Source of the DNA: Ruminococcus sp.
Lineage (GTDB): Bacteria > Bacillota > Clostridia > Oscillospirales > Acutalibacteraceae
Direction: 5' to 3'
Assembly: GCA_017411835.1 (NCBI GenBank)
Contig: JAFQPG010000014.1
Location: 1 to 64,000 of the forward strand
Length of the DNA stretch: 64,000 nucleotides
Each line of letters opens with the position of its first letter. Position 1 is the stretch's first letter. A program made the position numbers and the translations under genes. The notes under the pieces were generated by a model. That model was given only the letters and a program-made list of their open reading frames with translations, was not told the origin of the DNA and made no database searches. This document shows, one piece after another, positions 31,800-41,804 of the stretch.

Positions 31800-33188
31800 T
31801 TAATCAACTAAAGGTGTTTCAAGTCGCTTAAAATCTTTTTTAAGTAGATTTACAAAGAACAATATCGCAGTAACAAGCGCAACCGCTTCTGCTATAGGGA
31901 ATGAATACCACATAATTTCAAGCGAGTACTGCGCAAGTAAAAACGCAACAGGTAAAAGCACTAAAAGCTGACGCATTATTGACATCAGCATACTGCGCAT
32001 ACCCTTGCCGACTGCCTGAAACAAGGTCGAAAAGGTGATGCCGACTGCAGCAGGTACAAAGCAAAGGCTGATAATCTTAAATGCAGGCACACCAAGCTTT
32101 ACAGTAAGCTCATTTGCTTCAAACAGCGAGAGCAGTAACGGTGAACCAAACTGGAACAAAATAAAGCCTAAAGTCATAATTACCGCGGCAATAAGTAAAG
32201 CAAGCTTTAAAGCAGAATACATACGCTTCATATTTCTAGCGCCGTAGTTATAGCCGATAATCGGAGATGTGCCCTGCGACAAACCGAACACAGGCATAAA
32301 TACAAAGCTTTGCAGTTTAAAGTAGATGCCGAAAACATTGATATAAGCTTCTTTAATTGCCACACTCGAAGCAAATACAGATATAATAGCGTTGATACCG
32401 CTTACCATTACAGAACCGATGCACTGCATAATAATCGCAGGGAAACCCACAACGTAAATTTGCTTTAAAACGCTTAATTTAACTCTAAACTTTTTAAAGC
32501 TGATTTTAATCTCGTGTTTTTTCGTTATAAGAATTATAACAATAAACAGCATCGAACAGAATTGCGCAATTACTGTAGCAAGTGCTGCGCCAACTACCTC
32601 GAGGCGTGGGAATATCCAATAGCCATGGATTAAGAACGGATCGAGCACAATATTGATAACTGCGCCTAAAAGCTGGGTAAGCATCGGGATAATCATATTG
32701 CCCGTTGATTGCAAGGTTTTTTCACCCATTATAGAAATCATACAGCCTAAAGATGCAGTAAGAACGATATTCAAATACTGTGTACCATATGTAAGGATAG
32801 TCTGATTATCCGTAAAAAGCGAAATAAAAGGACCTGCAAAAAATATGCCAATCACAACAAAAACAAGCCACGTAAAAATTGCAATAACTACACCATGAGT
32901 CGCAGCAGAGTTTGCTTCGTCAAAACGTTTTGCGCCAAGTCGTCGTGCAATAAGCGAATTGACACCTACCGCAGTACCGATAGCAAAACTAATCATAACC
33001 ATCTGCAACGGGTAAGCAAGCGACACAGCGTTTAGTGCGTTTGAACCAAGCTGTGATACAAATATACTGTCAACAATGTTATACAACGCCTGTATCAGCA
33101 TCGAAAACATCGCAGGCAGTGACATAGACATAACAAGCGGGAACATCGCTTTTGTTCCCATTTTATTCATTGCTCTTTCATCACTCAT
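31800..33188 (-). CDS. MATE family multidrug/sodium antiporter
   Basis: This 462-residue protein has twelve membrane segments in two homologous halves, which is the usual MATE length and layout. The conserved N-terminal MSLPAMFSMLIQALYNIVDSI and the YNYGARNMKR loop in the second half are visible. MATE proteins export cationic drugs or metabolites using sodium or proton gradients. The stop follows LETPLVD. Its start overlaps the VanZ-like gene by 8 bases, so the two share a promoter. Confidence 0.9.
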   Translation of the reverse strand: MSDERAMNKMGTKAMFPLVMSMSLPAMFSMLIQALYNIVDSIFVSQLGSNALNAVSLAYPLQMVMISFAIGTAVGVNSLIARRLGAKRFDEANSAATHGVVIAIFTWLVFVVIGIFFAGPFISLFTDNQTILTYGTQYLNIVLTASLGCMISIMGEKTLQSTGNMIIPMLTQLLGAVINIVLDPFLIHGYWIFPRLEVVGAALATVIAQFCSMLFIVIILITKKHEIKISFKKFRVKLSVLKQIYVVGFPAIIMQCIGSVMVSGINAIISVFASSVAIKEAYINVFGIYFKLQSFVFMPVFGLSQGTSPIIGYNYGARNMKRMYSALKLALLIAAVIMTLGFILFQFGSPLLLSLFEANELTVKLGVPAFKIISLCFVPAAVGITFSTLFQAVGKGMRSMLMSIMRQLLVLLPVAFLLAQYSLEIMWYSFPIAEAVALVTAILFFVNLLKKDFKRLETPLVD

Positions 33189-33660
33189 TTTTATTTCCCT
33201 TATTCCTTAAACGTTTTTTAATTAATAGCGTCAAAAGCGTAAACAAAGCTGTCGCTGTTGCTACACCTGAAAAATCAAGCAAAACATCTGTAAACTGTGA
33301 TGACCTGCCCGTTGAAAAAAGCTGGAGCGTTTCGTCAATCAAAGCAACAACCAATCCGCTTGATAAAGTCAGCCAAACATTTAAACTTACTTTTGACAAG
33401 AAAGATTTAATCGTATAAAACAGTAAAGTTGCCAGCACAAAGAACTCGGCAAAATGTGCACACTTTCTTATAATGTGCTCGGTAAATTCAAATTTAATAT
33501 TGAGAGAACACAATAATGAATTTACAAACTCTAAAATTCCGGTGCTCTGTGCAGAAGAAGACTCGGCATCAAAAAGTGAATTGATGAATATAAATGAAAT
33601 CATCAAAGCTGTCAGTACACAAAGCGTTACACGAGTAAATAAAAGCTTGTGATTTTTCAA
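33181..33660 (-). CDS. VanZ-like membrane protein
   Basis: This 159-residue protein has four membrane segments. VanZ-family marks are HIIRKCAHFAEFFVLATL and ALIDETLQLF followed by GRSSQFTDVLLDFSG. VanZ gives low-level teicoplanin resistance in enterococci, while most homologues have unknown roles. The start appears to be a TTG at 33660, about 18 bases after the predicted transcription start. It is the first gene of a two-gene unit with the MATE exporter. Confidence 0.8.
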   Translation of the reverse strand: MKNHKLLFTRVTLCVLTALMISFIFINSLFDAESSSAQSTGILEFVNSLLCSLNIKFEFTEHIIRKCAHFAEFFVLATLLFYTIKSFLSKVSLNVWLTLSSGLVVALIDETLQLFSTGRSSQFTDVLLDFSGVATATALFTLLTLLIKKRLRNKGNKNE

Positions 33661-33684
33661 ATAACCACTTCCATTCCAATATAT

Positions 33685-33713
33685 ATTTTATCCTTATAAA
33701 AGCGTGATGTCAA
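33685..33713 (-). promoter_or_regulatory. Promoter of the VanZ-MATE unit
   Basis: On the minus strand a perfect TTGACA (33708-33713) and TAAAAT (33685-33690) are 17 bases apart. The predicted start near 33678 leaves a short leader and supports the TTG start codon at 33660. Confidence 0.75.
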
Positions 33714-33741
33714 TTGACGAAATACCTAAAACAAAATGGTA

Positions 33742-33770
33742 TTGAATTAGTTTTTTATTTAGTGTATAAT
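33742..33770 (+). promoter_or_regulatory. Promoter of the small multidrug export gene
   Basis: TTGAAT (33742-33747) and a perfect TATAAT (33765-33770) are 17 bases apart. It diverges from the VanZ-MATE promoter with the -35 boxes 28 bases apart. Confidence 0.75.
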
Positions 33771-33851
33771 GTTATACAGAAAATTTTGTGCATCTGCAAG
33801 ATTTTGCCTGCAAAAAAATAACTACTATTGTTTTAAGGAGTATATAATTAT

Positions 33852-34340
33852 ATGAACAGTACATTAGGCTACATTATTGTGTTTTTAGTTTCGATGGTGC
33901 CTATCGTTGAGCTTAGAGGCGCGATACCAATTGGTATTGGCTGGAATCTCGACCCTATCGCGGTTTACATCATTTCTATTATCGGCAATATGCTCCCTGT
34001 ACCTTTTATCTATCTTTTTGCAAGAAAGGTACTGCTTTGGGGTAAGGATAAAAAATATATAGGTAAGTTCTTTACCTTCTGTCTTGAAAAGGGCGAAAAA
34101 GGCGGTAGAAAGCTCGAAGAAAAAGCAAGCAAAAACGGTCTTTTCATAGCTCTTATGCTTTTTGTTGCTATTCCGCTTCCCGGTACCGGAGCATGGACAG
34201 GTACGCTGGGGGCTAGTATGCTTGACATCGACTTTAAACGCAGTACACTCGCGGTGCTTTGCGGCGTTTTGATTGCGGGCGTACTTATGGGTCTTGCAAG
34301 TATGGGACTTTTCGGCGCAATCGGTAAAATCTTTATGTAA
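33852..34340 (+). CDS. Small multidrug export family membrane protein
   Basis: This 162-residue protein has about four membrane segments and the family signature VPIVELRGAIPIG near the N-terminus, plus PLPGTGAWTGTLGA. These belong to the putative small multidrug export family (PF06695), whose transport activity is not well proven. The ATG follows AAGGAG, 11 bases upstream. A hairpin just downstream partly separates it from the FAD oxidoreductase genes. Confidence 0.85.
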   Translation: MNSTLGYIIVFLVSMVPIVELRGAIPIGIGWNLDPIAVYIISIIGNMLPVPFIYLFARKVLLWGKDKKYIGKFFTFCLEKGEKGGRKLEEKASKNGLFIALMLFVAIPLPGTGAWTGTLGASMLDIDFKRSTLAVLCGVLIAGVLMGLASMGLFGAIGKIFM

Positions 34341-34355
34341 TATATTTTTAAAATT

Positions 34356-34385
34356 AAAGGGTAGCTTATTTTAAGTTACCCTTTT
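34356..34385 (+). terminator. Weak terminator or attenuator hairpin
   Basis: AAAGGGTAGCTTA and TAAGTTACCCTTT pair with one mismatch around TTT. The T-run after the stem is short (CCCTTTTATAGG). The Shine-Dalgarno of the next gene begins immediately after it. Partial read-through into the oxidoreductase pair is likely. Confidence 0.6.
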
Positions 34386-34398
34386 ATAGGTGAAATTT

Positions 34399-35619
34399 AT
34401 GGAAAAGCTAAATGTTTATGCCGCGATTATCGGCGGTGGCGCATCGGGACTTATGTGCGCTTGTGTTGCTAAACGAAGAAATCCGGATAAAAAAATAGTT
34501 ATTTTAGAGCGTGATAACCGAGTTGGCAAAAAGATTTTAGTCAGCGGTAATTCAAGATGCAATTTGACTAATCTTGACGCTTGTTCTGATAATTACCACA
34601 CAAGCTTTAATGATGGTATCAATTTTCTTTTAAAGAACTATCCGCCAAGCAAGGTGATAGAATACTTTAATAAACTCGGTCTTGTGTGCAAGGAAGACGC
34701 GGACAACAGGGTTTACCCGCTTTCCAGACAAGCAAGTGCAGTACTCAGCGTATTAAGAAACGAATTAAAGCGCAGAAATGTTGATGAGCTCTGCGACACC
34801 GAAGTCCAAAACATCTCGCAAAATAACGGCCTTTACACTATCAGATGTAGCGATAAAATCATTACCGCAAAAAAGGTAGTTATCGCAACAGGCGGTAAAA
34901 ACAACTACGCACAAAAAGTAATCGGCGACACTTTTTTAGTTTCTAAAAGTATAGGTCACAAAATCAACACACTCTCCCCTTCTTTGTGCCCGATTAAAGT
35001 AACCAGCAAGGTTATCAAATCACTTAAAGGTATTCGTGCACAAGGAAAAGTAACCGCTTTGATAAACGGTAAAAAAGTAAAAAGTGAATACGGCGAAATT
35101 CAGTTTGGTGCTGACTGTTTATCGGGAATCTGCGTGTTCAACCTTTCAAGAGAAGTAAACCGCAATAAAAAAGCTCAGATTATCGTTGAGCTTTTGCCCG
35201 ATTATTCTTTAGAAGAAATTAAAGCAATGATAAAAAACAGAATAGCTCTCACCGAAAATGACAGCGTTCAAGAGCTTTTCACAGGACTGTTCCACAAGAA
35301 TATCGGCATAGCTATTTTAAAAGACAGCAAGGTTGATACATCAAAAACGGCTAACAGTCTAAGTGACAGCGAAATTTGTGCTATCGCAAACACTATATTT
35401 GAATGGAAGTTTGATGCAATACCATCAAATGATTTTTCATCTGCACAGGTAACCTGCGGCGGTGTAAACGGCAACGAAATTGATCCAAATACTTTCGAAA
35501 GCAAAAAAGCAAAGAATGTTTATTTATGCGGTGAAGTGATTGATGTTGACGGTGACTGCGGAGGGTTTAATCTGCAGTTTGCTTTTTCAAGCGGTATGTG
35601 CGTAGGTGAACAGTTATGA
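34399..35619 (+). CDS. NAD(P)/FAD-dependent oxidoreductase (HI0933/BaiN-like flavoprotein)
   Basis: This protein of 406 residues has an N-terminal dinucleotide-binding GGGASGLM, VILERDNRVGKKILVSGNSRCNLTN, and a C-terminal FAD contact region (GEVIDVDGDCGGFNLQFAFSSG), all typical of the HI0933/YhiN group. Its physiological substrate is unknown, and some relatives reduce bile-acid intermediates. The ATG at 34399 is supported by AGGTGA five bases upstream; a GTG at 34390 sits inside that site. It shares a 4-base ATGA overlap with the next gene, so the two are translated together. Confidence 0.85.
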   Translation: MEKLNVYAAIIGGGASGLMCACVAKRRNPDKKIVILERDNRVGKKILVSGNSRCNLTNLDACSDNYHTSFNDGINFLLKNYPPSKVIEYFNKLGLVCKEDADNRVYPLSRQASAVLSVLRNELKRRNVDELCDTEVQNISQNNGLYTIRCSDKIITAKKVVIATGGKNNYAQKVIGDTFLVSKSIGHKINTLSPSLCPIKVTSKVIKSLKGIRAQGKVTALINGKKVKSEYGEIQFGADCLSGICVFNLSREVNRNKKAQIIVELLPDYSLEEIKAMIKNRIALTENDSVQELFTGLFHKNIGIAILKDSKVDTSKTANSLSDSEICAIANTIFEWKFDAIPSNDFSSAQVTCGGVNGNEIDPNTFESKKAKNVYLCGEVIDVDGDCGGFNLQFAFSSGMCVGEQL

Positions 35620-37211
35620 TAAGAATAAGCAATCTGCGTCTTAATTTAGGCTACACAGATGACGACATACTAAACGCTGTTTGCAAGGAACTGAGAACAG
35701 ACAAAAATGCGATTAACAGCACTTCAATTTTTAGACGTTCAGTAGATGCAAGACACAAAAACGATGTGCATTTTATTGCAACCGTAGATGTGCAGGTGAA
35801 CTCAAGCGAGAAAAAAGTTGTATCCAAAGTTAAAAGCAAAAATGTAGCTATAGCACAAGAATACCGCTACGAGATACCGTTCAAAAAAGATTTAAGTCAA
35901 AGACCTGTTGTTTGTGGTTTCGGCCCTGCGGGTATGTTTTGTGCGCTGATACTCGCTCAAGCCGGTCAAAGACCGATTGTTATAGAACGCGGTAGCAATG
36001 TAGAAAAGCGCACAGAAAAAGTAAACGCGCTATGGGAAAACGCAGTGCTCGATACAAACACAAATGTGCAATTTGGCGAAGGTGGTGCGGGTACTTTTTC
36101 AGACGGTAAATTAAACACAGGCACCAAAGACCCGCGTGCTAGAAATGTACTGCTTGAATTTGTAAGGCACGGTGCACCCAAGGAGATTTTATACAACTCA
36201 AAGCCTCACATTGGTACAGACAAGCTTCGCGTTACAGTCAAAAATATTCGCGAAAAAATCATTTCGCTCGGTGGCGAAGTACGCTTTAACACAAAGCTTA
36301 TCGGCATAAATACCAAAAATTCGAAAGTGACCTCTGTTACCGTTGAAAACGATACAAACAGCAAGGAAATCATTGAAACTGACAATCTTGTTTTAGCAAT
36401 CGGTCACAGCGCAAGAGATACTTTCGAAATGCTTAAAAATATGCATCTGTTAATAGAGCAAAAGCCTTTTGCGATAGGCGCTAGAATTGAGCATTTAAGA
36501 GATGAAATTGACAAAGCACAATATGGAAGCTTTGCTGAAAACGAGCATCTGGGCGCTGCTGATTACAAAATGAATATCCGCTCAAAATCAGGCAGAGGTG
36601 TCTACACCTTTTGTATGTGTCCGGGCGGTATGGTGGTTGCGGCTCAAAGCGAAGAAAACACCATTGTCACAAACGGTATGAGCAACTTTGCACGAAATGA
36701 GATAAACTCAAACTCTGCACTTCTAGTCAATGTTTTCCCGAGCGATTTCGGCTCTGAAGATGTGCTTGCAGGCGTTATGTTTCAACGTAAAATCGAAAAA
36801 GCCGCGTACCTTTGCGGTGGCGAAAATTATAAAGCTCCTGTTCAGCGTGTTGGCGACTTTTTAAGCAGGAAAAAATCAAGTGCTTTAGGAAGTGTCACTC
36901 CTTCATATAAGCCGGGCTTTACGCTCTCAAGCGTTGACGAATATCTCCCGTCATTTATATCAGACAGTATGCGTGAGGGCATCACTTTAATGGACAGAAA
37001 GCTAAAAGGATTTGCAAGCTATGATGCAATACTGACAGGCGCAGAAACAAGAAGTTCCTCACCTATACGCATTAAGCGTGATGACACTTTACAGAGCATT
37101 ACTCTTAAAGGTTTGTACCCTTGCGGTGAGGGCGCGGGATATGCAGGAGGCATTATATCAGCCGCAGTAGACGGCATCAAATGTGCTGAGCAAATACTTA
37201 TAAATGCATAA
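35616..37211 (+). CDS. COG2509-type FAD-dependent dehydrogenase
   Basis: This 531-residue protein has an N-terminal RNA-binding-like or ferredoxin-like segment (about 1-85). A flavin domain follows, with CGFGPAGMFCALILAQAG, then GGAGTFSDGKLNTG, and a C-terminal YPCGEGAGYAGGI. That composition is usual for the uncharacterised COG2509 dehydrogenases. Electron donor and acceptor are unknown. It overlaps the preceding flavoprotein gene by ATGA, which suggests related redox work. A strong bidirectional terminator follows. Confidence 0.85.
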   Translation: MIRISNLRLNLGYTDDDILNAVCKELRTDKNAINSTSIFRRSVDARHKNDVHFIATVDVQVNSSEKKVVSKVKSKNVAIAQEYRYEIPFKKDLSQRPVVCGFGPAGMFCALILAQAGQRPIVIERGSNVEKRTEKVNALWENAVLDTNTNVQFGEGGAGTFSDGKLNTGTKDPRARNVLLEFVRHGAPKEILYNSKPHIGTDKLRVTVKNIREKIISLGGEVRFNTKLIGINTKNSKVTSVTVENDTNSKEIIETDNLVLAIGHSARDTFEMLKNMHLLIEQKPFAIGARIEHLRDEIDKAQYGSFAENEHLGAADYKMNIRSKSGRGVYTFCMCPGGMVVAAQSEENTIVTNGMSNFARNEINSNSALLVNVFPSDFGSEDVLAGVMFQRKIEKAAYLCGGENYKAPVQRVGDFLSRKKSSALGSVTPSYKPGFTLSSVDEYLPSFISDSMREGITLMDRKLKGFASYDAILTGAETRSSSPIRIKRDDTLQSITLKGLYPCGEGAGYAGGIISAAVDGIKCAEQILINA

Positions 37212-37245
37212 CAAAAACTCCCTGAATTTATCAGGGAGTTTTTTG
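37212..37245 (+). terminator. Bidirectional terminator between convergent genes
   Basis: AACTCCCTGA and TCAGGGAGTT form a perfect 10-bp stem with a 5-base loop. T-rich on both strands, it ends the flavoprotein pair and, from the other side, the DUF4349 gene. Confidence 0.9.
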
Positions 37246-37247
37246 TT

Positions 37248-38195
37248 TTAATCTATTTTGTTTTCGTTGTTGTTCTCTTTATTTTTCTCTCTTTTTTTAC
37301 GACGTTTATTTATTGACGCTTTCACTATTATTACAACAACAAAAGCAACAATGCCAATAAACAGCAGATACGGAATAGCGCTGACTAAGAACACGAAAAA
37401 TTCAACAATAAAGTTGAACACGCCTCTGAAGTTATCAACAAGGTTTGTGCCGATTCTCTGCCATACGCTTTGTCTAGTTACAACTGATGTATGCTCCACC
37501 TCGTATATATCCACCGTGATTTTAGTAAAGTCAATCAGGTTATCCATAGTACGCAAGCGTGACTGATAGGACTCAATCTCGTAAATAACATCAGTCAGCG
37601 TATCTCTGATATCGATTATTTCTTGTGTCGATGTTGCTTTACTAAGGAGTTCTTCGAGCGAGTCTTTCTGAGCTTTCAGCGCGCTGATTCTGCTTTCTAC
37701 ATCAATATATTCCAATGTAACATCTTCTGTGTTTAATCGCTTATTAGTTACTGTTGCATTTTCGGACACAAAGGCTGTAAACTCTTCCACCTTATCCGAT
37801 GGTATGCGAAAAACAAAGCTCGCAAATCGGCTACCCTCATAATCATACGAATTTCCTGAAACATCAGAGCTCTCGATATATCCGTTAAGCGCTTTCGCAC
37901 GCTCTTCTAACGAGCTTGATAAATCATCAAAGGTCTTAGTTTCTACTGAATAATAGATAGTTTCAATAATCTTGCGTGTGCTATTTAATTGAGCAGATTC
38001 CGTGTCAGATTCAGAGTTTAAAGAAGAGTCCGATACAGAGCCATTGTTAACTTCAGTAAGCGAATCTTCGGTTATATAATCATATTTCGAATTTCCAATG
38101 CTTTCTTTCTGGGCACCGCAAGACACCAAAGAAAACGCAAGAATCAGAATAACCAGTAAAAGAGAAGCAAGTTTTAACATTGAATATTTTTTCAT
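37248..38195 (-). CDS. DUF4349 domain lipoprotein
   Basis: This 315-residue protein has a lipoprotein signal with lipobox LVSC at about residues 23-26. The DUF4349 region (about 80-290) has YYSVETKTFDDL, SLEERAKALNGYIE and FRIPSDKVEEF followed by a coiled coil. A C-terminal membrane segment and a Lys/Arg-rich tail follow. DUF4349 proteins are membrane-associated and of unknown function. The start has AAGGAGG upstream. It is monocistronic. Confidence 0.85.
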   Translation of the reverse strand: MKKYSMLKLASLLLVILILAFSLVSCGAQKESIGNSKYDYITEDSLTEVNNGSVSDSSLNSESDTESAQLNSTRKIIETIYYSVETKTFDDLSSSLEERAKALNGYIESSDVSGNSYDYEGSRFASFVFRIPSDKVEEFTAFVSENATVTNKRLNTEDVTLEYIDVESRISALKAQKDSLEELLSKATSTQEIIDIRDTLTDVIYEIESYQSRLRTMDNLIDFTKITVDIYEVEHTSVVTRQSVWQRIGTNLVDNFRGVFNFIVEFFVFLVSAIPYLLFIGIVAFVVVIIVKASINKRRKKREKNKENNNENKID

Positions 38196-38261
38196 ACAAA
38201 GACCTCCTTAGATTTATTTTTGTAAATATATGGTATCACGAAAGCAATGAAAAATTGTGAA

Positions 38262-41200
38262 CTAAATATAAATATAATCACCAAGGTAAACAGAATAGAT
38301 AACGCACTCTTTGACCTTATAATCAGTACATTGCTCCATAGCGTCTTTATAGATTTCAAGCTGGTTGTGATACATATCGTAAAGCAAAGATGCGTCCTTT
38401 ACCCTATCGGTTTTGTAGTCTACTATAACAAGCTCGCCGTTTTCTACAAAAGCAAGGTCTACTGCACCCTGTAATATGATTTTCTCGCCTTTTTGGTCAT
38501 CAGGTAAATCAGGGTCAACCAAAGAGGCATCGACCTTTATAGTAAAGCGATACTCTTTATACACCTCGTTGCTGTTTATGCAACGTGAAATTATATCAGA
38601 CTTTATAAAATTTAAAGCCTTTACCCTATCGATTGAATCAGCCTGCACTTTTGATATATAGCCTTTTTCTAAAAGTCTAACTATTTCTGACTCTATGTCA
38701 TTAAGTGCAAGAGAAAAATCGCAAAACTGCATAAACGCGTGCAAGGCTGTACCCTTTTGCGCGGCTGTTAAGCTTGAGTCGCTCATAAACGCAGGTGTAT
38801 CGAGCGCACGCTCGAACTTTTTATCCGACAGCTTATGCGAAAGTTCTGAAGCAGAAACCTTTGAAGGCAGTTTTGATAGAGCCTGCTTTTTATATTCAAA
38901 CTGTGTACGCTCTACTAAAGCATCGATAACTGCGTTATCAGTTTGAGTAAATTCTTGAATGCTTTCAATAACTTCCTGCACCTGTTCATTCTCTTGCGAT
39001 TCAGGTATTGAAATAACATCGATTTTCATAGGTGCTTTAACATCCTTATCAAAAGTGATGTCGCACGCAGAAAGTTCACGAAGCTTTTCTCCGTTAGGGT
39101 GTATCAAAGCGCACATTAAAAGCCAGTCGTACAGATGTGAGCTGTTTTTTACGCAGTACGGTAAAATCTCCGCTTTATCAGTAATTTTAGAAGCAGCACT
39201 TTTCAAATCTGACAACAGCTTTTTGTGGCTTGACACAAGGATAAGCTTTTGCTTAGCACGAGTCATAGCAACATAAAGAATACGCAGTTCTTCGCTCATT
39301 TCGTCGCGATTTTGTATAAGCGAAATCGCAATTCTCGGCATAGTAGTATCGGAAACATTAGTTTGCTCGTCTTTACGCTTTACTGCCATACCGTATTTTG
39401 AATGCAGGTAAACATTCTGTCTTTTTGAATTTGAACTGAATTCACGAGCATTGTTACATACAAAGCAAATAGGAAACTCCAGACCTTTACTCGAATGAAC
39501 AGACATTACCTGCACAGCGTTGCGTGATAGGCTTGAAACGTCGATAGATGCTTTTACGTCTTTTTTGCTAAGCCTTAAACGGTTAAGGTATGTCACAAAA
39601 CGCGACAAGCCTTTGCTGTTACCGCTTTCAAATTCTTTTGCATACTGCTTTAAAAGCAGTAGATTGTTTAATGCTATGTCGCTGTTTGTAAGAGCTGAAA
39701 CTATCGACAAATAGCCTGTGCGTTCAAAAATAATATCGAGCAGTACTGACACATCAGTTGTAACGCAGATATCACGATAATAAGAAAGCTCTTTTAAAAA
39801 TCTTTCGCATTTTTCGTCGCCTTTTTGCGCTTTTAGCAATACCGATTTATACAAGCTGTCATAGCGTGAATCGCTTTTTATAGAAGCTAAATCGTCAGCA
39901 CTAAAAGAAAAAACGGGACTCATCATTACACTTAAAAGCTCGCAGTCCAATGCAGGGTTATCAATAACGCTCAAAAAATTAGACATGAAAACAATTTCGC
40001 TTGAATTAATAAAGCTCGAGCTAACCTCACAGTAAGCAGGCACCATAAGCGAATTTAACACTTCGGTATAGATAGGTGCTTCTCTTTTAAAGCGCATCAG
40101 CACAGCAAAATCGCCGTAGCAAGCGTCACGGTATGTATCGCCGTCTTTTACCTGATAGCGCTCACTTACCATTTTGTGAATAGTTTGGGCGATATGGGTT
40201 GCTTCAAGTGTTGCTACATCAGGCTTTTCAAACTGCGATAAATCAAGCAGATTATACTCAACACTAGGCTCGTTTTCCTTTTCAAACTTTGCACCGCATT
40301 TTAGACTTTCGGTGTCGTTATACTCAATATCGCCGACCGACTCACTCATAAGCTTTTTAAAGAAAAAGTTTACTATATCGGTGACACCATTTATACTTCT
40401 GAAGTTTTTATCTAAAAAGATTTTAGCAGGAAATTTCGGTGCTTGCTCTTCATATTCAAACGAGCTTTCTTTTCTGTTTAAAAACAGTTGTGGCATCGCT
40501 TGTCTAAAGCCGTAAATGCTTTGCTTTACATCACCAACAAAAAACAGGTTTTCGTCGTTGTTACTTAATGCAGAAAAAATAAGGTCTTGTGTTTCGTTTG
40601 CATCCTGATACTCATCGACCATAATTTCGTCAAAGCGTGTACGTATTTTATACGCAAGCGGTGTAAATTCTCGTGTTTTTTCGTCAACTAAAAGCTTGAT
40701 GGTCCAATGCTCTAAGTCGGAAAAATCTGCTATCTTCTTTGATGCCTTCAAGCGTTTGAAGTTTTCAGAAAACTGCATTACGCAATTCAAAAGCTGTGAT
40801 GATATAACATAAAGCTCAGCGATTTGAACTTTGCACTCAGATTGAGAAAACCTGAATATATTTTGCAGGCTTTTGATAGTATCTTTAAACAAATCGCGAT
40901 TGCGCTGGATAGAAAGCTTTATTGGATGCTCCTTGTAGTCATTTAGTCCCCTGATGCTTCCCGCTACAAAGCTATTTAAAGCATCACTTACGCTGTTGCT
41001 TTCAGGATTATCAAGACAGCTTTTAAATCTTTGTAAAAACTCGCTGTCCTGATTTATAAGGGGAGTAAGCTTTTCGTTAATCACGGGCTCTAAATCAAGC
41101 AGTTCAAAATTTGATTCAAGCAGGGAGCAAAGATAACTATACGCATCGTTTGCGTAATCAAGTAAAAGCTTGTACCATACTGTGTCTTCTACCTTTTCAA

Positions 41201-41804
41201 AATCAGTAAACATAGAAAGCTTTTCGTCTATCCACCACTGCGGGTATGGGTGCGAGGATAAAAACTCAAAGACGCGAAGTACAGCTTCTTGAAGCATAGA
41301 GTCGTCTTTTTCAGAGCCAAATGCTTCTACAAGTCTGAAAAAGTCAGGCTCACCATCTGCATACATAGAGTCGAGTGTCAGTTTTAAAGCATCACGTTTT
41401 ATGATTTCAAGCTCGCCGTCGCCTGCAATTCTGAAATTACGGTCGATATCAAGCTCGTAGAAAAACTCTTTTACTAAAGAGGAGCAATAACCATGAATAG
41501 TATTGATGCTTGCTTTATTTACTAAAGACTGCTGACGCAAAAGTGCTTTATTATACGGGTCTAGTTTTACAAGCTCGTTTATCTTATTTGTAAGACGTTC
41601 TTTGAGCTCGTTTGCAGCAGCACGGGTATAGGTAACAACTAAAATTCTATCAGCATCAACAGGGTTTTCTTTATCTATAATACGCGAGATAACACGCTCA
41701 ACCAAAACGGCGGTTTTACCCGAGCCGGCTGCCGCCGAAACAATAATCGAGCCGCCTTTGGCATCAATCGCCTGTTTCTGACTTTTCGTCCATTCCCTCT
41801 TCAT
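38262..41804 (-). CDS. addA: ATP-dependent helicase/nuclease AddA
   Basis: This 1180-residue protein is the UvrD-type helicase and nuclease subunit of AddAB, which processes double-strand breaks for recombination. Visible motifs are Walker A AAAGSGKT near 20-28, VDEYQDANETQ, VGDVKQSIYGFRQA, VMSVHSSKGLEFP, LRILYVAMTRA, and the C-terminal nuclease motif IVDYKTDR. Its start overlaps the end of addB by 41 bases. The Shine-Dalgarno GAGGAG lies inside addB. Length and motif order are normal. Confidence 0.97.
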   Translation of the reverse strand: MKREWTKSQKQAIDAKGGSIIVSAAAGSGKTAVLVERVISRIIDKENPVDADRILVVTYTRAAANELKERLTNKINELVKLDPYNKALLRQQSLVNKASINTIHGYCSSLVKEFFYELDIDRNFRIAGDGELEIIKRDALKLTLDSMYADGEPDFFRLVEAFGSEKDDSMLQEAVLRVFEFLSSHPYPQWWIDEKLSMFTDFEKVEDTVWYKLLLDYANDAYSYLCSLLESNFELLDLEPVINEKLTPLINQDSEFLQRFKSCLDNPESNSVSDALNSFVAGSIRGLNDYKEHPIKLSIQRNRDLFKDTIKSLQNIFRFSQSECKVQIAELYVISSQLLNCVMQFSENFKRLKASKKIADFSDLEHWTIKLLVDEKTREFTPLAYKIRTRFDEIMVDEYQDANETQDLIFSALSNNDENLFFVGDVKQSIYGFRQAMPQLFLNRKESSFEYEEQAPKFPAKIFLDKNFRSINGVTDIVNFFFKKLMSESVGDIEYNDTESLKCGAKFEKENEPSVEYNLLDLSQFEKPDVATLEATHIAQTIHKMVSERYQVKDGDTYRDACYGDFAVLMRFKREAPIYTEVLNSLMVPAYCEVSSSFINSSEIVFMSNFLSVIDNPALDCELLSVMMSPVFSFSADDLASIKSDSRYDSLYKSVLLKAQKGDEKCERFLKELSYYRDICVTTDVSVLLDIIFERTGYLSIVSALTNSDIALNNLLLLKQYAKEFESGNSKGLSRFVTYLNRLRLSKKDVKASIDVSSLSRNAVQVMSVHSSKGLEFPICFVCNNAREFSSNSKRQNVYLHSKYGMAVKRKDEQTNVSDTTMPRIAISLIQNRDEMSEELRILYVAMTRAKQKLILVSSHKKLLSDLKSAASKITDKAEILPYCVKNSSHLYDWLLMCALIHPNGEKLRELSACDITFDKDVKAPMKIDVISIPESQENEQVQEVIESIQEFTQTDNAVIDALVERTQFEYKKQALSKLPSKVSASELSHKLSDKKFERALDTPAFMSDSSLTAAQKGTALHAFMQFCDFSLALNDIESEIVRLLEKGYISKVQADSIDRVKALNFIKSDIISRCINSNEVYKEYRFTIKVDASLVDPDLPDDQKGEKIILQGAVDLAFVENGELVIVDYKTDRVKDASLLYDMYHNQLEIYKDAMEQCTDYKVKECVIYSVYLGDYIYI